The notes under the pieces: generated by a model
The model's database searches: none
The model's input: only the letters and a program-made list of their open reading frames with translations
What the model was told of the DNA's origin: nothing
Program-made: the position numbers and the translations under genes
In this document: piece by piece, positions 49,818 to 61,068 of the stretch
How the letters are laid out: each line of letters begins with the position of its first letter
Numbering within the stretch: position 1 is the first letter of the stretch
Source: Mrakia gelida
Lineage: Eukaryota; Basidiomycota; Tremellomycetes; Cystofilobasidiales; Mrakiaceae
NCBI GenBank assembly: GCA_024345305.1
Contig: BRON01000010.1
Location: 806,001 to 870,000 of the forward strand
Reading direction: 5' to 3'
DNA: 64,000 nt

Positions 49818-50957
49818 CTAAGCCCCGATCAAACTCCTCCTCCCACCGCTCAGACTCTCCTCGTCGAACCCCCTCAACCTCACCTCCCTCTGCACCAACA
49901 TCCTCCTCGCCCTCTCCGCATAACTCACAGCGGCCTCTTCCCCTCCATTCGCCCCATCTCCCCTAGAAGAGCGCTGATCATCCCCTTCCGATCTCCTCCT
50001 CATCCTCTCCATCCTCTCCTCGCTCTCCCTCTCCATCTCCCGTCGAGCGGTCATCTGAGCGAGAAGGGCCAAAGCGGGTGCTCGTTCGGCTTGTTCTTGA
50101 AGAAGACGACGGGCTCGATCGGAGTAGGATTCGTCTCCTCGTGGGAGGTGGGGGCGACGAGGGGAGGAGGGGGTGGGCTGAGGTTGAAGGGCAAGGGAGG
50201 GGAGGGAGGTTGCGAACGAGTGCTGCTGCTGACGTTGAGGTTGTTGGGTTGGGAGGGAGAGAGGAAGAGGAGGAGAGGGTTCCGTAGGTGATGATGCTTG
50301 AGCGGCCAGTGATTCCGTTGAAGGTGAAGGGGGAGGAGGAGGAAGCAGAGGGGAAGGGTCTGCTTCACCGACTAGAACCCTCCTAGCTCTTTGACGGTAG
50401 CTCAAGAACTCCCTCGCTCCTCCTCCTCCTCCATCGCTCTCCTCCTCCTCACCCGACCCTCCCTCGACGATGCTGCCTCTCCTACTGGACGGTTGACTGT
50501 TTGGGAACCTCGCTCCTGGTGTTGCTCGATGTCGAAAGAGGGGAGGAGGAGGGACGTAACGAGGGGGAACGACTGAGGAGGAGACCGCTTCGACTTCCGC
50601 CAGTGAGAGTTCGAGACCGGGAAGGTTGATCCCTGAGCGACTCAGGCGGATAGCGAAGGCTCTCTCCATGTAGGGGAGGGTGGAGAGAACCGTTGGAGGA
50701 GGGGAGGGAGTGTAGGGAGGAGGAGAGAGGGAGGAAGGAGGAGGGGAGGAGAAGGAGAGTGGCTCGGAGGTCGAGGAGGACGGCTGAACGGGCGAGCTTC
50801 CGAGGATGGAGGTGAGCAGGTTGAGAGCCGTATTCGAGCTGGAGTTCCTAGAGTGGGAGGGTCCCAGGAGGGAGTGCCGACGAGGTTGAGGAGAAATGGA
50901 GGACATTGATTTCTTGCTTGAGGGAGGGAGTCGTGGGTGGGAGGGAAGGTGTGACAC
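49818..50957 (-). CDS. Intronless low-complexity protein with PPxY motifs and a thrice-repeated SYxxRARR motif
   Basis: A single open frame of 379 codons, unusual here because nearly every other gene has many introns. Start MSHLPSHPRLPPSSKKS, stop at 49818-49820 after RRSLIGA. The N-terminal part is Ser/Pro-rich with PPPYTPSPPP and VPPRYVPPPP, two PPxY-type motifs that could bind WW domains such as those of Rsp5. Three copies of one motif follow: LSYRQRARRVLVGEADP, ESYSDRARRLLQEQAERA and VSYAERARRMLVQREVRL. Between them lie Pro/Gln-rich spacers and a helix rich in REMERESEERMERMRR. No membrane segment. Function unknown. Confidence 0.75.
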   Translation of the reverse strand: MSHLPSHPRLPPSSKKSMSSISPQPRRHSLLGPSHSRNSSSNTALNLLTSILGSSPVQPSSSTSEPLSFSSPPPSSLSPPPYTPSPPPTVLSTLPYMERAFAIRLSRSGINLPGLELSLAEVEAVSSSVVPPRYVPPPPLFRHRATPGARFPNSQPSSRRGSIVEGGSGEEEESDGGGGGAREFLSYRQRARRVLVGEADPSPLLPPPPPSPSTESLAAQASSPTEPSPPLPLSLPTQQPQRQQQHSFATSLPSLALQPQPTPSSPRRPHLPRGDESYSDRARRLLQEQAERAPALALLAQMTARREMERESEERMERMRRRSEGDDQRSSRGDGANGGEEAAVSYAERARRMLVQREVRLRGFDEESLSGGRRSLIGA

Positions 50958-51167
50958 GAGGTCGAGTCTCCCTCCCTCTTATCTTTCGAATTTCTAGAGA
51001 GAGTCGTCACCTTCGTGCGAGTTTCGCCGAGAGAAATTCTGTGAGATGGCCGAGAGGAAGGGTTGTTGTTGGCCGGATGCGAGTCTCAATTGGATCTTGT
51101 GTTGCTCTCGGGCTTGTTGTAGATGCGGAGGAAAGGGACATCGGATCATGCTCGTACGGAGGAAGGG

Positions 51168-52190
51168 TCAGGACGTCGACGCGTCTTTCCCTCCGAACCA
51201 AACGACGTCAACGAACCCTTCCTCCTTCTCCTCGATAGCAAACAGGCCTTGGGAGGATGCAGATCGCACAGCTTTGAGCGAAGCTCGTCTAGCGGGCTTG
51301 TTGACCGTCCTGGGTGGAGGAAAAAAGGACTCCGAGTTGGCAGCGGCGAGGGAGAGGGAGGGGTGCGATGGCCGTCTTCGAAGGGAGGGAGGAGGAGTGT
51401 AGCTGTCGAGGTCTGGGACGAGATCTGTAGTCGGAGCGAAGAGTAGAGAAAAGTCAGTGCGATGAAGATAGACGAAGAGACGGGTCGAAGACCAACCTTC
51501 GACCTCCGAGTCCGACGTTCCCACCGCATCTCCCTCCTCTCCCTCGGGCTTCTGCTTCTCCACCACCTTCCCAGACGCGTCGTATCTCGTTCCATGAGCC
51601 AAGCACTCTGCAAGACTCGGCGAAACGAACTCGATTCAGCTCGCGTCGTCCGTCTCGGACAAGCCGACTCAACGAGACTGGGAACTCGACTCACCTCTCA
51701 TCTTCCTCTCCCAATCTAAATCGATCCACTCCTTGGAGGTGACCCAGATCTCGGTTACTCCTGGGTGTTAAGCGGCGAGGAGGGAAGCTAGGATGAGCGA
51801 CTGAGGAAGAGGAAGAGTGAACGAGCCAGGCGCGGAGAGGATCAAACGAACCTTCGGGAGCAGGGGGAAGACATCCTTCGGGGTAGGTCCAGAGACAATC
51901 TCGAGGTTCTTTCTGAGTAAAAAGGGAAGAGAAACAGAGCTGTTTTCAGCCGGGAGCGAGCCGGAGAGAGAGGAGAGAGAGAGCGGAGGGGATGAAGTCG
52001 AGCTCACCTTTTTGACGAGGAGGGGTTTGATCATGTCGAACCAGAGGCTTCGAAGAGGTGCCTTCTTAGTAGGCGGGGTCGATTTAACCGTTTCAGAGTT
52101 TGGCGAGTGAGGTTGCTGGGTGGAGAAGCTGTTGACGAAGGTCGCGAGGGAGCGTCGAAGGCGAGGGTTGAAGGAGGGGAAGCAGAGCAT
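51168..52190 (-). CDS. Probable mitochondrial protein, family not recognised
   Basis: Start chosen at 52190 because it gives a presequence, MLCFPSFNPRLRRSLATFVN, that is rich in Arg, Ser and Phe and lacks acidic residues. Exons then read KKAPLRSLWFDMIKPLLVKK, EPRDCLWTYPEGCLPPAPE, GVTEIWVTSKEWIDLDWERK and ECLAHGTRYDASGKVVEKQ. The phases agree across all four joins. The C-terminal part is hydrophilic (DLVPDLDSYTPPPSLRRRPS) and ends in KDASTS-stop at 51168. The conserved-looking aromatic-rich core recalls small mitochondrial ribosome or assembly proteins, but I cannot assign one. The frame is open to 52424, so an earlier start is possible. Confidence 0.65.
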
Positions 52191-52773
52191 CCTTTGAGGT
52201 CCTGGAGAGGTGGTGGAGAAGTGAGAGGTGGAGCAGAAGAGAGAGTTGGTGCTGAGCTGGTGGGGTATGGGGATTGCGAGAGGGGAGGAAGAAGAAGCGA
52301 AGGCGATGCGTCGAGTCGTCGAGGTTGGCGGTGAGGGTGAGAGGAGACAAGGAAGGTTCGCAACACCTGTTAGCTCTGATTCTGATCTTTTGGAGACCAT
52401 GCGACGAGTACTTGAGGCCTTCAAAGGAGCTAGTGCTCCGAGGTCAGTCGGGATCTCGAGGTTCCTGGGAGGAGGGACGAAGAAGGGAAACGCCGCGTTG
52501 AGCTTCGTCCAGATCTTCCCTTGTGTTTCGTCCCTGAGCTAAGAGAAAAACAACAGCTCGGCCGACTATGCTGAGCGTTAAGGGCCTGATCAGAGAAGAC
52601 TCCCAGTGGTCAAAGGGTGAAACTGAACTGTCTTCGACTGTGGACGTGATGGATTGAAGAGCAAGTCGAAGGAACGACGAGTTGAGCTCTTCAAACGATC
52701 ACGACCTCAGCCCTTCGTCCCTTCCCTTCCTCCACCACTCTCCCTTCCCTTTTCCCTTCTCGACTCGTACATC
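52191..52773. other. Divergent intergenic region before PRP4
   Basis: 583 bases between divergent starts. It may contain a 5' extension of the mitochondrial protein frame (to 52424) and the PRP4 promoter. No other feature seen. Confidence 0.4.
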
Positions 52774-55579
52774 ATGAGCTATTCGAGACAGCCCGCTCAG
52801 GAGGTAAGACAGTCTCTCTCAGCTTGGACTTGTTGAGGATGTAGCAGCAACTGACGAGCTCGTCTTCTCTCCTTCCCTTCCCCTCAGGCGGTCGACCTCG
52901 ACACTTTGAGTGAGCTCCTTCTCCACTTCAACCACCTTCTCTAGCTCGGGCTGACCATTTGTCTCTTGCTCTCTCACAGTGGAGGATACCTCCCAGTACG
53001 GCCAAGCTCCTGATCGACTTTTGGAGGAGAACCTGGCTGCCATCGAGGAGCTCGAGAGGAAGAAGAGAGCTCGAAAGCTCGCTCACGTTCCTACAGACGA
53101 CAGGAAGGTCAGAGCGAAGCTCAGGGAGATGGGAGAACCCATAACGTTATTCGGAGAAATGGTGAGTACATCGTCAAGGCTTGTTGATGGAGGCGGATGG
53201 GCCGAGGGAAGGATGCGAGCGAGCTCAAAGGAAGGAGACGCGAGAGATGCTGCCAGAGAGAGAGGGCTCGCATCCGTCTCGATGCGAGCTCGTACATGCT
53301 TGCGGCAGGGCAAAAGGGGCTCACACGCTCGTGTATACTGGAGCCCGACCTCTGCCTCGATATGGAAGAGCCGAAGCTCGCTTGACTTCAGCTTCCCTTC
53401 CTTTGACCTCGAGCTCACAAACCTCAAGCTGACCTCGATCTTCTCTTCCCTTTTCTTCCCTATCCAGGCTGCCGACAGATACATCCGTCTTCGACTCGTT
53501 CTCTCTACCATCCAAGCAGCAAAAGGATCTGGCGACGAGGCTGAAGAAGGAGGATCAGGCTCAGACTCGAGCTCAGGATCAGACGATTCGGACGTGAGTC
53601 GCTTCGTTCCTCGTCCCTCCCTCCTTCGTTAGCTCTCCATCTGACGAACTTGCCCTCTTCCATGGCTTTAACGTATGCAGGAAGAAGAAGAATTCTACAC
53701 CGAACCCCCCCTACCCGACGAACTCCTCGCCGCTCGTCGCAAGATCGCTCGCTTCTCCCTCCCTCTCTCCGCCGAACGTCTGCGTCGCCAGAAGATAGAA
53801 TCTGTCGTACCGGTGGGGAAGATCTTGGATGTTAGGAAGGCACTTTACAAGTCTCTCAAGGTCAGTCTTACCTCCTTCTTCTTCTCGCGTGGTTCCTTCT
53901 CGAGCTCGTTCTGGAGTTGGTCGAGTTGTTGGAGGGAGACGCGTGAAGCTGACGTTCGTCTCGACTCTTCTCTCACCCTCGTACGAAAACGACACAGACA
54001 ACCGTCCTGCTGGGATCTCAGATCGGAGACACGCGTCCCATATCGACGGTTCGGTTCTCGCCTGACTCGAAACTCATCGCGACGGGAAGTTGGAGTGGAG
54101 GAGCGAAGGTCTGGGACGTGCCGGGTTTGAAGGAGGTGAAGGCTTTGAAGGGTGAGTTTTGCATATCTGGCTGTAGATCACCTGTCATAAGGGTACGAGC
54201 TTGCACTGGCCATGCCGTGGAGCTGGTACCTAGCGCTGGCGAGCCATGGAGAGCGAGACTCGAGAGCTGATTCCACCTTCGCCTTCTTCCTCGTTCGAAC
54301 AGGTCACGACACTCACTGCCGAGGACTCGCATGGCATCCCAAAGCTACTCTTTCGATGTCTTCTGCTGGAGTGAACCTGGCGACGGGAGGTGGAGAGGGA
54401 ACCGTGAAGCTGTGGTCGCTGGACAGGTGAGTCCAGTCGCTCGTTTCTCATCGCTTCTCTTCCCCTCGTCCGTTCTGTTTCGTTTCGCTGACTCAACTTC
54501 TCCTCGAACAGCCCAACACCGCTCTCGACTCTGGAAGGTCACACTGCACCTGTAGCTCGAGTCGCTTTCCACCCTTCAGGAGACTACGTCGCGTCGGCGA
54601 GTTTCGACGGAACCTGGCGATTGTGGGACGTCGCGACCAGTCAGTTCGATCATTTCGCTTCGCTTTCTCATTCTTTCGCTGACTGGCTCTCCTCTTTTCT
54701 TTGCTTTAATTTCTTCAGGTCAGGAGATCCTCCTCCAGGAAGGTCATTCGAAGGAGGTCTACGCCGTCGCGTGGCAGGACGACGGAGCTCTCGTCGCGAC
54801 TGGGTGAGCTTGCTTTCCCTCTTCTCTCCTTTCGTCCTTTGAACACCATGGCGTCTCTCATGCTGACTCCCTCATTTGCGTATTCAGTGGTCTCGACGCG
54901 ATCGGACGAGTCTGGGACGCTCGAACAGGTCGAACGATTTGGGTTCTCGACGGACACGCGAAGCAGATTACCGCTATGGATTGGAGTCCGAACGGGTAAG
55001 TCACCTCTTCTTCTTCTCCCTCTTCCTCATCTCTTCGAGCTCCTCTTCGTTTCGAGGGAGCTGGAAGCTTCTTCCAAAACGATCCGCTGACTCGATCTTC
55101 GACGCGTCTCGTTCTTTCACCCTCCTTGCAGCTACCAAATCGCCACCGGTTCCGCCGACGACTCCATCAAAATCTGGGATATCCGGAAACTCGCTTGCGC
55201 CTACACCATCCCAGCTCACAAATCCCTCGTCTCGGACCTCAAGTTCTTCCGAGACGAATCCGAACGCCCCTCTCTTCCTTCCTCCTCTTCCTCTTCAACT
55301 GCCATGGACACCGACGACTCCTCTTCGGCAACTCGGGACCCGCCCGCACCCACCTCGTCTTCTCCGTCGGTGGTCCACCGCTCAGGCCTGTATCTCGTCT
55401 CGTCAGGATACGACTCGACGGTCAAGATCTGGTCGGCGGACGACTGGTTGTTGATCAAGAGCATCGTGACGGATTCAGGGAAGGTGATGGGCGTGGATGT
55501 GGATGGAAAGGGAGAGTACTTGGCTAGTGGGAGTGGGAATAGGAGTTTCCAGCTGTTTGGGAAGGAGGAGGCGTTCTAG
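52774..55579 (+). CDS. PRP4: U4/U6 snRNP protein PRP4 (WD40 repeat)
   Basis: Core component of the U4/U6.U5 tri-snRNP, needed for pre-mRNA splicing. Start at 52774 ([17 protein letters not shown]). The N-terminal part has helices with [17 protein letters not shown], then the SFM/PRP4-like motif [20 protein letters not shown]. An acidic stretch [17 protein letters not shown] and the conserved [18 protein letters not shown] follow. Seven WD40 blades complete the protein: [106 protein letters not shown] and [16 protein letters not shown]. Stop at 55577-55579. One intron near 53160-53468 is long (about 300 bases) for this window. A Ser/Thr-rich insert lies between blades 5 and 6. Confidence 0.96.
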
Positions 55580-55859
55580 GAAGCGAGTTTGGTGGGAGGG
55601 GAAGCGAGCGAGAGGGACGTCGAGATCGCTCTTTTCCCTTCTTCGCACTTTGCTTCGGCCGTTCGTTACTAGTCTATGGACGTTTGTGCTCGATCAGAAA
55701 CTTCGTCTAGGGGGACAGCGGAAAGCAGGGTCGAGAGAATCGCACCTCCAAACCACTCTTCGGCGACGACGCGACGAGCCACTCTTTTTTGTTTGAGATC
55801 ATATCCCCCCTGGTTCGAAACTCGTCTTTAGCTGGCCAATTTTAAACAACCCGACTTAG
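55580..55859. other. 3' flank of PRP4
   Basis: 280 bases with no gene. It carries a CTTTTTTGTTTGAG-type T-rich run near 55785-55800, likely part of the PRP4 3' end region, directly before the dispersed repeat. Confidence 0.4.
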
Positions 55860-56170
55860 TCAGGTTGGGCGAGCCGTTGCGCTATTCTAAGACTCAGACT
55901 GCTCCTGGCGGGTCTGATGAGGTAGACGGGAAAAAACGACGTAGAGCTCTGGTAGGAACCTGCTTACTGGGTGAACCGTCGGGGCCTTCGGGTCTACTGT
56001 TCTTTTGCTTCCCTTCAAAGAGAGACGTGAGAGGCAGAAGAGAGCGGGAGGGGGTTGAGCGAGGGAGAGAGGGAGGGAGGAGGATCGAGAAGCGAAAAGA
56101 TGGAGAAAAACGCGCGGGTTCGATCCTTGGGTCTCGAAAGTGTTTGGGAGAGCACTTTCTGGTTCGTCGA
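55860..56170 (+). repeat. Dispersed repeat with tRNA-like boxes, second copy
   Basis: Begins with TCAGGTTGGGCGAGCCG, continues with the conserved core AACGACGTAGAGCTCTGGTA and GTCGGGGCCTTCGGGTCTAC, and ends with the B-box GCGGGTTCGATCCTTGGGTC near 56115-56137. About 30 bases of the tail follow (GGAGAGCACTTT). It is clearly related to 46921-47375 on the other strand, with a purine-rich middle of differing length. Confidence 0.75.
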
Positions 56171-56727
56171 AGCGAGGAACCAGGGCTACAGAGTGTCCAG
56201 GGGTGATGGAGGTCGAAATATTGGGCTTGAATGAACCCTGAACATCGTGATGAAGCAGTTTCGTCCCCGAGTCGCGACGCGTCCGACTCGAGACTCAAAA
56301 ATTCGGGCCATTTCAGGTTCCACACCTCGCTGCCTAGACTTACTGTCGCGTACAGGATCCCCCGTAAGGTGCCCGAGTCTTCACAGACTCTTAGCCTCTC
56401 GCTTTGGCCTTGTTCTCGTTCCGAGCGTGAGATCAAGGTCGCCGCGTCGGGTCGAGTTGAGTCTCTCCTTCAGCGCTCACGTCTCGCCCCCGTCCCTCGC
56501 TTCAGGAAAAAGAGAAGGGTTTCCGAAGAAGAGAAGCAGATGGGCTCATCAATCGTCCTCTAACAGAACCGCGCGTGCGATCACGACGACCTCGTCCCTC
56601 TCGACCGAGACGATCCCTCCTTCTTCGGAGACGACGAGGTTCACGCGACGAGGACCTGCAGAGAAAGCAAAGAGGAGACGGAGTCAGTGTCAGGCGCGAA
56701 GATAAGGAGAATGAATGAAAGCTCACC
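56171..56727. other. Intergenic, repeat to F-box-like gene
   Basis: 557 bases downstream of the repeat and downstream of the minus-strand F-box-like gene. Overlapping open frames exist on both strands without recognisable content. A further 3' exon of the F-box-like gene (acceptor near 56657) cannot be excluded. Confidence 0.35.
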
Positions 56728-57773
56728 TCATATTCGAGCTCGAACGACGACCGTCGTCCTCGCGAGGATGCTCGATCCCGTCAAACCATCCAGCACGAAC
56801 GACCTCCTCTCATTTGTCCCCACTACGATCTCCACCTGCCCAATCCTCCCGAGCCTCTTCTCTACCTCCTCATGAGCGTGAAGAGCGTCCTCGTCTTCGT
56901 CGATTCCTTGAAGGTCCTCCAACAAGTTGCCGAACCACGAGGTGGACGAGTCGTTGTTCCCCATCTGAGAAAAGTCGTAAGAAAGGTGCACGGACGGCTT
57001 GGTTTCGATGGTGAGGAAGCCTGATTGAGCGAAGGTGCGACTGCCGATCTCGTTGATGAAGGTGACCTCCTGCAGCCGAGTCCAGTGGTCAACGGAGGCG
57101 AGGGAGATGAGAGGAAGGCTGAGGAATGGGTCGTCGATGGCATCGTTCCGAAAGACTCCCTCGAACACGAAGGACCTGGGAGTGAGGTACAGAAAGAGAG
57201 CTTCGATTTGCTCTCCTGCCATTCCAGGTCGTTGATCCCATTCCGAGCGATCGTCGACGAGGACGTGGAGTTTGTCGAGATTGAGGGAGAGACGGCGGTG
57301 TCGCAGCAGTCTCGAAGGCTCCTGGAGGCGAGAATAGACCTTCTCAGCGTCGTTCGACGGCGTTGCAACGACGGGGTGGTGGTAAGTGAGGTCTCGGATG
57401 AGGGAGAGGGAGAGATGGCGCTGAAGTTGGGGTTGAGGGTGCTGAATCTGGCAAGAAGAGGGAGGGAGGAGGAGACGAAGGTGAGCTTGATCTTTCCTCG
57501 CTCGATCTTCGACAACGGCACGCGAGAGGAGAGAGTTCTGCTTACTTCGACGCATACGAGATCGGTGAGCTGCTTCAAGCCCGTGATGGTGACGGCCTCG
57601 TAGAGGATGGGGGAGGAGAGTTCGAGGAAGGCGAGGGAGACGAGGGAGGTTGCGGAGAGGGTTGGAGGGTCGCAGAAGCGGAGGATGTAGCCCTTGACTT
57701 CGAGGGGGAGATAAGGGAAAGGTCGGAGAGTGGGAGAGTCGATGGTTGAGATGGAGGTTCCGACGGTAGACAT
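56728..57773 (-). CDS. F-box-like protein
   Basis: Start at 57773 (MSTVGTSISTIDSPTLRPFP). The F-box-like part follows at once: YLPLEVKGYILRFCDPPTL, then SLVSLAFLELSSPILYEAV, typical of basidiomycete F-box proteins. An intron (donor GTAAGC) leads to a long exon reading IQHPQPQLQRHLSLSLIRDL, LSLNLDKLHVLVDDRSEWDQ, FLYLTPRSFVFEGVFRND, SVHLSYDFSQMGNNDSS and VEKRLGRIGQVEIVVGTNER. It ends TTVVVRARI-stop at 56728. No catalytic motif; the C-terminal region resembles the beta-strand and leucine-rich pattern of these adaptors. The gene is divergent from the next + strand gene, with only 198 bases between starts. Confidence 0.75.
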
Positions 57774-57971
57774 CCTGAAGAAATTCGAAGGAAAGGGCGT
57801 GAGCGATGGCAGCAGGAAGGAAGGGAGAGAAATCGAGTCGAGCTCGACAACCGTTCCTTCCTCTCCTCCACGCTAACGACCAGTGACCCAGCAACCAAGC
57901 TTTTCTCGAGATCATGTATCTCTTGTCCTTCACCTGAGCTTCCTTCGACTTTGCCCTTCGAGGTCTCAGCC

Positions 57972-59226
57972 ATGTCGGATCTCTCGTCATCCGAGAAGAG
58001 ACGGACGTTCCTTCCCTCCTCCTTCGACCTCCCGCCTCCTCCCCTCCTTCTTCCTCCCTCGGACACAACCTTCAGGCACCTTCTCCTTCTTCGACGCAGT
58101 CTTACACCTCCCTCCAGCTCTCCCTACACCGTCCCATGGATATCAAGCACGAAATCCTTCAAGTCGCTCACCAAAAAACCCTCGCTTCCGCCTCTGCCAG
58201 CTCCTCCTTCTCGCTCCCAACTTTCATTCCCTCTCCTCTATCAAGACATCGATGCCCAAGGCTGCGAAGGACTACGAAGTGCTCTGTGCGCGTTGGTGAG
58301 TCGCTTTTCCCTGCACATCTTTGTTCTTTTCGCAGAAGTCGACGCTCAGTCTGAACTCTCTGACCCTCTCCGCCGTCTCGCTCCTCGCTCGTTCCTCGAC
58401 GACAGGACCCCTTCACTCGCCATCGCCTTAAGCCGTATCTCGATCTTGCTCAGATCAACATGATGCTCTTCATCTTCGGAGAAGAGGGCACCAAGAAGGA
58501 GAACGAGGCGTCCGTCCTTCCCTTTCGATGAGGGAAGCTGAGGACCTCGGACGCTTTGACTTCCCTCGTCTTCGGTCTGTCACCTTCCTCAACAGCGGAT
58601 CCTGGAAACACCCTCGAGCCACTATCTACACCGAGCGAATCCCAGGCTTCGTCCTCGTTCACGAAGTCGTCGGTCGCTGGTCGTACGTCGCGTTCCAGCA
58701 ATCGAAAGGTTCGGATCTCGAACGCGATGGATGAGGTCTTCGGAGGTCGGCTTTGGAAGTCGTAGAAATCTCAATAAGATTTCGACTCAGTACCAGAGGC
58801 TGATTCGAGAAGGAAAGGCTTCGTTCCGAGGGAATGCGAGGTCAGTTCGTCTCCCCATTCGAGCACTTTCACGACTCGAACCTGTCGCTCATCCTGCTTT
58901 TTGCTCTCCTCTGCTCTCGCTCCTCAGGACTCGTCGAAGAGAGAGAGAGCAGCAACAGTGTTTGATCGAATGGGTATTCAACAACGATATCGACCCCAAG
59001 TCACTGCAAGGGAGGACAAGCTCGTTCAATCGACATTCGACTTTCGCTCGTCTCCTCGTCCGCGACGCGTCCTCTGTTTCGCGGTTACTCTCCTCTTTCT
59101 ATCCAGTCCGAGAAAGCGTTGACTGACATCTCTACTCCATCTTCTTACGCCTCTCGATCCAGAACGAACGTGCAGATCGTGCCGGAAGAGGGTTTCCGAG
59201 CGTTCGTTGGGATCGAAACAAAGTGA
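57972..59226 (+). CDS. Unrecognised conserved-looking spliced protein
   Basis: Start at 57972 (MSDLSSSEKRRTFLPSSFDL), a Pro/Ser-rich beginning, then LLYQDIDAQGCEGLRSALCA. Spliced exons continue DPFTRHRLKPYLDLAQINMM with LFIFGEEGTKKENEA, GSWKHPRATIYTERIPGFVL with VHEVVGRWSYVAFQQSK, DFDSVPEADSRRKGFVPREC, SSKRERAATVFDRMGIQQRY with RPQVTAREDKLVQSTFDF, and NVQIVPEEGFRAFVGIETK-stop (59224-59226). All joins keep phase with GT...AG borders, although the GTCCGT and GTCTCC donors are weaker than usual. If the 58509 donor is not used, the frame stops at 58531 after VLPFR. I do not recognise the family. No membrane segment or signal peptide. Confidence 0.5.
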
Positions 59227-59495
59227 GCTCGTCGATTCCACTACTCGCGAGATGAGAGCGTTCTGGGAGACCTGGTAGAGTTGGTAGAGGAGAAGGAAGG
59301 GAAAAAATGAAGTCTTCACTCAAAAGGCGAGGATATGAGTGTCAAGTCGAGAAGAGAGGAGTAACGTGAGGGAGGCTAGCATGAGATCGAAAACAGGCAC
59401 GAACGAGGAAGAGGGGTGCGTGATTTCTTTTGCTTTCCGAGCTGACCCTCAACCATCACTCCCCCCTCCTCCCCTCTTCCCGCTTTTCTCTCAGG
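59227..59495. other. Short intergenic gap
   Basis: 269 bases between two + strand genes. Contains a splice-like CAG just before the next ATG, possibly a 5' UTR intron. Nothing else seen. Confidence 0.35.
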
Positions 59496-61068
59496 ATGGC
59501 TTCGAGCTCTCTCCCCTCCTCTTCGCTCCCCTCTACTCCGGGCACGATCCCCGTCATCAAGCTTCGACAGTCGACGTCCGGCATCGTCGTCGCCTCCTCT
59601 CCCGCTCTCGCTTCGTCCACCAAGTTCAACGAGGCACTACAGGACCTCGTCCTTGATCCTCCTGAGGGATGTGAATGCTCAGGATGTGACGGCACTAGGA
59701 AGCACATCGATGAGGTGCACGTGCAATCGTTCTCTTGCCTTCGTGAGTTGGAATCTCATCCCTCCCTCCTCCCATCGTTCCTCTCGAGCTCGACGAAGCT
59801 TCCCTCGACCTCCTCCTCTTCCCCCCCCCCCCCCACCTATCTGCTTCATCAGCGGGGATCTCTCATTCCACCTCTCCGAAGCTGACCTCTTCTCTGTCTC
59901 TCTCTTTATCGCTCTTCACACTTCGCTTCTGCAGACCGAGGGAGTCGAGTCGTCCTTACTCGAATGGATCACGAAGACGACGAGGCCTTCTTCCCCAAGC
60001 TTGGTTGCCCGTCGTGTCTCAAGAGGCTCGCGTCCGCTTGGAGAATGAGGCACCATGTGGAAGGTTGCGGGGACGATGGATCTGGGAATGGAGAGTGAGT
60101 ACTCTTTCGTCGCAGGGCAGCGGGAGGTCGAGAGGGGTCGAGGAACGACGACGTTCCTTGTGGCTCCTCACTCGAGTCACAGTCTTCTTTCGACTCACAT
60201 CCTCCTCGTTTATACGATGGGGAAGGTATCAGTTAACTAACTCCATCTTTGCCGCTTCCTCCCCCCATTCCAAACTCTTCCAGCTCAGCACCTTCGAAGA
60301 CCATCACCACCTCTGCTTCGACTTCCTCCCTCCCGACGCCTCCCCTCTTCGCCCTCAACGTCGCCAAGACCCCCAAGGCCAAATCCAAGAGGATCTCTAC
60401 CCTTCTCTCTCTGGCTGAGCGGATGGAGAGGAGGCGAGAGAGGGAGCGGGAGGGACGAGGGAGCGACGAAGGGTCGCGTCGTTGGACTGGAGAGCTTCTT
60501 TTCATCCTACCTCGCTCTCTTCCATACGAGCCTGCGTCAATTCCGAGCAACGGAAACTGATATCAACGTGCTGATCTTCTTCTCGCTTTGCTATCCCCGT
60601 CGTTCCATCTCGTTCCTTCTTCCCAGACCGAACATCCCGGAGCTCGGTCAAGTTTCAACGTCGACCTACCTCCCTCCTTCGACTCTTCCTTCCCGAAAGG
60701 AGGAACTCCCACACTCGAAGGGGTACGATACCCTCGTCCGAGGAAACCAAGTCGGAAATGGCTACCATCTCGATAACTGGCACGATTTCGACGTCGACGG
60801 CCAGCGGATCAGACACGACGAGACGGAGGTCGCTCCTCCCCCAGCTCCTCTCGCTTCGACGGAATCCGCTCGACTCGTCAACCGACCTCCCGCGGTCAAC
60901 TACGCCCCCTCTCAGTACGTCCCTCACTCCGAGGAGATCCTCGGTACTACCCAGCTTTCACTCCCACCACCACCCTCCGTCCCCACACCACCACATCTCC
61001 TCTCCCCCTCCATCTCGACCTCTTCCTCCTTCCCCTCCTCCACGGACCTCGCCGAGTTCGGGACGTAG
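59496..61068 (+). CDS. Unrecognised protein with Cys-rich putative zinc-binding segment
   Basis: Start at 59496 (MASSSLPSSSLPSTPGTIPV). Exon 1 ends in a Cys-rich run, LDPPEGCECSGCDGTRKHI. After splicing come DHEDDEAFFPKLGCPSCLKR and LASAWRMRHHVEGCGDDG, a CxxC...H...C arrangement that could bind zinc. Later exons hold a basic helix, LSLAERMERRREREREGRG. The last exon runs PNIPELGQVSTSTYLPPS, YDTLVRGNQVGNGYHLDNWH, DFDVDGQRIRHDETEVAPPP and a Pro/Ser tail to the stop at 61066-61068. A poly-C run (about 59821-59834) lies in the first intron. The ordered Cys residues on both sides of an intron support the model. Function unknown; a nuclear or DNA-repair role would be a guess. Confidence 0.5.

Noticed and set aside
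55905..55950. Hammerhead ribozyme core suggested by CTGATGA followed by GAAA in the repeat.
   Set aside because: The bases between do not form a stem, the motif is not kept in the 47 kb copy, and no cleavage-site helix could be drawn.
59821..59834. Poly-C runs (also near 44938-44950) as possible regulatory elements.
   Set aside because: Both lie within introns as part of pyrimidine tracts; simple slippage explains them.
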